A DNA stretch of 5,407 nt, taken from NCBI GenBank assembly GCA_016296285.1, contig JAEDJP010000088.1, forward strand, positions 1-5,407, read 5' to 3'. The position numbers were made by a program, and so were the translations under genes. The stretch is from Bacilli bacterium. GTDB taxonomy: Bacteria > Bacillota_I > Bacilli_A > RFN20 > CAG-826. The notes under the pieces were generated by a model. It made no database searches. It was not told the origin of the DNA and was given only the letters and a program-made list of their open reading frames with translations. Below, piece by piece: positions 4,281 to 5,407 of the stretch; the first letter of the stretch is position 1, and every line of letters begins with the position of its first letter.

Positions 4281-5407
4281 CTATCGCGAGTCCGCGATGT
4301 CGGAGATGCGGCGGAAGAGTTCCGCGATTTCCTGGTTGATGTAGATTTCCATCATCTCGTCGGCGTAGATGGCGGTGCCGAACACCTTGTCCGCGAGGGC
4401 GGTGTTCGCGTCGAAGGCCTTGGCGACGCGAAGGGGGAGGTTCTCGCCCTTGCCGAAGGATTTCTCGAGGGTTGGCAGGACCTTTTTCACGGCTTCCTTC
4501 TCCATCCCGGGCTCGAGGGCCTTCAGGAATTCGTTCTGGAGGAGGATGCACTTGACGTAGCGGTGGGGGTTCGGGAAGGTCGAGGCGATCTGAGACAGGC
4601 GCTTGGCCTCCTCGTAGCCGGCGGCGGCTTCGAGCAAGAGGTTCTCGGGGTGCTCCTTGAAGGATTTCTGCTGAAGGGCGAAGAGCCTCGCGTTGGCGAT
4701 GCCGTAATCGAGTCCGACGAGCATTTCCTGCACCTTGCCGGAAGAGAGCTCCTTCTTGGTGAAGGCCTCGAGGACGATGGCCTTGCCCTTCTCGTTGCTC
4801 TTGATCGCGGCTTCCGGGTCCTTCTTGGCCAAGGTGACGTCGCTTCCGAGGTGGCGGTAGGCGCGGGCGAGGCGCAGGTTCGCGGCCTTGCGCTCCTCCT
4901 CGCTTAAATCCTGCTTCAGGTATTTCTCGAGCAAGGCGATGCCTCGGGAGACCGCGTCCACGAACTTCTTCTCCTTGCCAAGGAGGGAATAGGTCCAGCC
5001 CTGGTAATCGATGAGGGCGTCCGCGCATTCGAGGACGCTTGCGTTGTGGCGGAGCAAATAGTCGCCGAGGTAGATGCGGGTGTCGTATTGCTCTAGGACG
5101 AGCAAGGCCCTCTGGATGTCCTTGATGGAGCGGAGGACCGCCTGGTTGAGGGAGAGGACGCTCGCCTCGGGGAGGGTCTCCGCGCGGAGAGCCGCCTTCA
5201 CGGAACGGGCCTCGAGGGTGGAAAGGTACCGAAGGGTGGTTTGGGCTTTCTTGGCTTCCTTTTTCGGCAGCGTCTCGGCGATGAGGGAGATGGAGGCGCT
5301 GGCCTTGTTCCGGGCGACCGCCCTAGCCTCGTTCCACGTGTCGCGGGAACGGACGTGCTTGTCGATGAGGCGGTCGACCTCGTCCACGACGAGGCGAAGG
5401 TCCTTTG
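4281..5407 (-). CDS. All-helical TPR-like protein of unknown function, 5' end cut by the window
   Basis: The frame is open from the right edge to a TAG at 4281-4283, giving about 375 visible residues. A GTG at 5387 could serve as a start. However, the codons before it (KDLRLV) continue the same amphipathic helix, and the only AAAGGA is 14 nt or so away, so the true start probably lies outside. The protein is rich in Lys, Glu, Ala and Leu with almost no predicted strand. It has no signal peptide or membrane segment in view. Segments such as ADALIDYQGWTYSLLGKEKK and ANLRLARAYRHLGSD resemble TPR helix pairs, suggesting a cytoplasmic alpha-solenoid for protein binding. It is followed after 10 nt by the ABC ATPase, so it is probably co-expressed with the exporter. 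I do not recognise a named family. Confidence 0.85.
   Translation of the reverse strand, partial: KDLRLVVDEVDRLIDKHVRSRDTWNEARAVARNKASASISLIAETLPKKEAKKAQTTLRYLSTLEARSVKAALRAETLPEASVLSLNQAVLRSIKDIQRALLVLEQYDTRIYLGDYLLRHNASVLECADALIDYQGWTYSLLGKEKKFVDAVSRGIALLEKYLKQDLSEEERKAANLRLARAYRHLGSDVTLAKKDPEAAIKSNEKGKAIVLEAFTKKELSSGKVQEMLVGLDYGIANARLFALQQKSFKEHPENLLLEAAAGYEEAKRLSQIASTFPNPHRYVKCILLQNEFLKALEPGMEKEAVKKVLPTLEKSFGKGENLPLRVAKAFDANTALADKVFGTAIYADEMMEIYINQEIAELFRRISDIADSR

Noticed and set aside
4251..4907. Plus-strand open frame opposite the helical protein
   Set aside because: Composition is that of an antisense shadow and it has no recognisable domain.
1..5407. CRISPR arrays, tRNA or rRNA genes, insertion sequences, toxin-antitoxin pairs or phage genes
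   Set aside because: I saw no regularly spaced repeats, tRNA-like folds, transposase motifs or terminal inverted repeats. The window is filled with ordinary metabolic, regulatory and transport genes.

Overview
The window reads as a stretch of a high-GC (roughly 60% by eye), anaerobic, fermentative bacterium, most likely a Firmicute/Bacillota or a relative. The reasons are strong AAAGGA-type ribosome binding sites, a Rex redox repressor beside a hydrogenase-type NADH/NAD(P) module, a BcrA/BcrB-type ABC exporter, and AT-rich promoters set between GC-rich genes. The lineage is an inference. Every gene I can support lies on the minus strand, so transcription runs from high to low coordinates. The long plus-strand open frames are antisense shadows produced by codon bias.

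Right part (5407 to 2608): a three-gene unit. An all-helical, TPR-like protein of unknown function, cut by the window edge, is followed 10 nt later by an ABC transporter ATPase. One nt after that comes its six-helix ABC-2 permease. A strong intrinsic terminator (2565-2587) closes the unit.

Centre (about 2564 to 1792): an AT-rich regulatory region with nested dyads, a good sigma-A-like promoter (TTGATT, 17 nt, TACAAT), and then a Rex-family repressor. This Rex keeps its helix-turn-helix and NAD-binding motif but has a diverged wing segment.

Left part (1791 to 1): a second promoter region, then a NuoE/HndA/HydC-like [2Fe-2S] subunit. It abuts (TAA-ATG) a NuoF/HndC/HydB-like flavoprotein that runs off the left edge. 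Together they look like the diaphorase half of an NAD(P)H-linked, possibly electron-bifurcating [FeFe]-hydrogenase or a related oxidoreductase. The catalytic subunit would lie outside the window.

The most interesting signal is a near-identical palindromic element, TACCGA-WAWA-TCGAT (13 of 15 bases shared). It occurs once upstream of the rex promoter and once upstream of the diaphorase promoter. It has the half-site/4-nt/half-site layout of Rex operators but not their usual sequence. It is a candidate for a diverged Rex operator, or for the site of another regulator that links redox sensing to hydrogen metabolism here.
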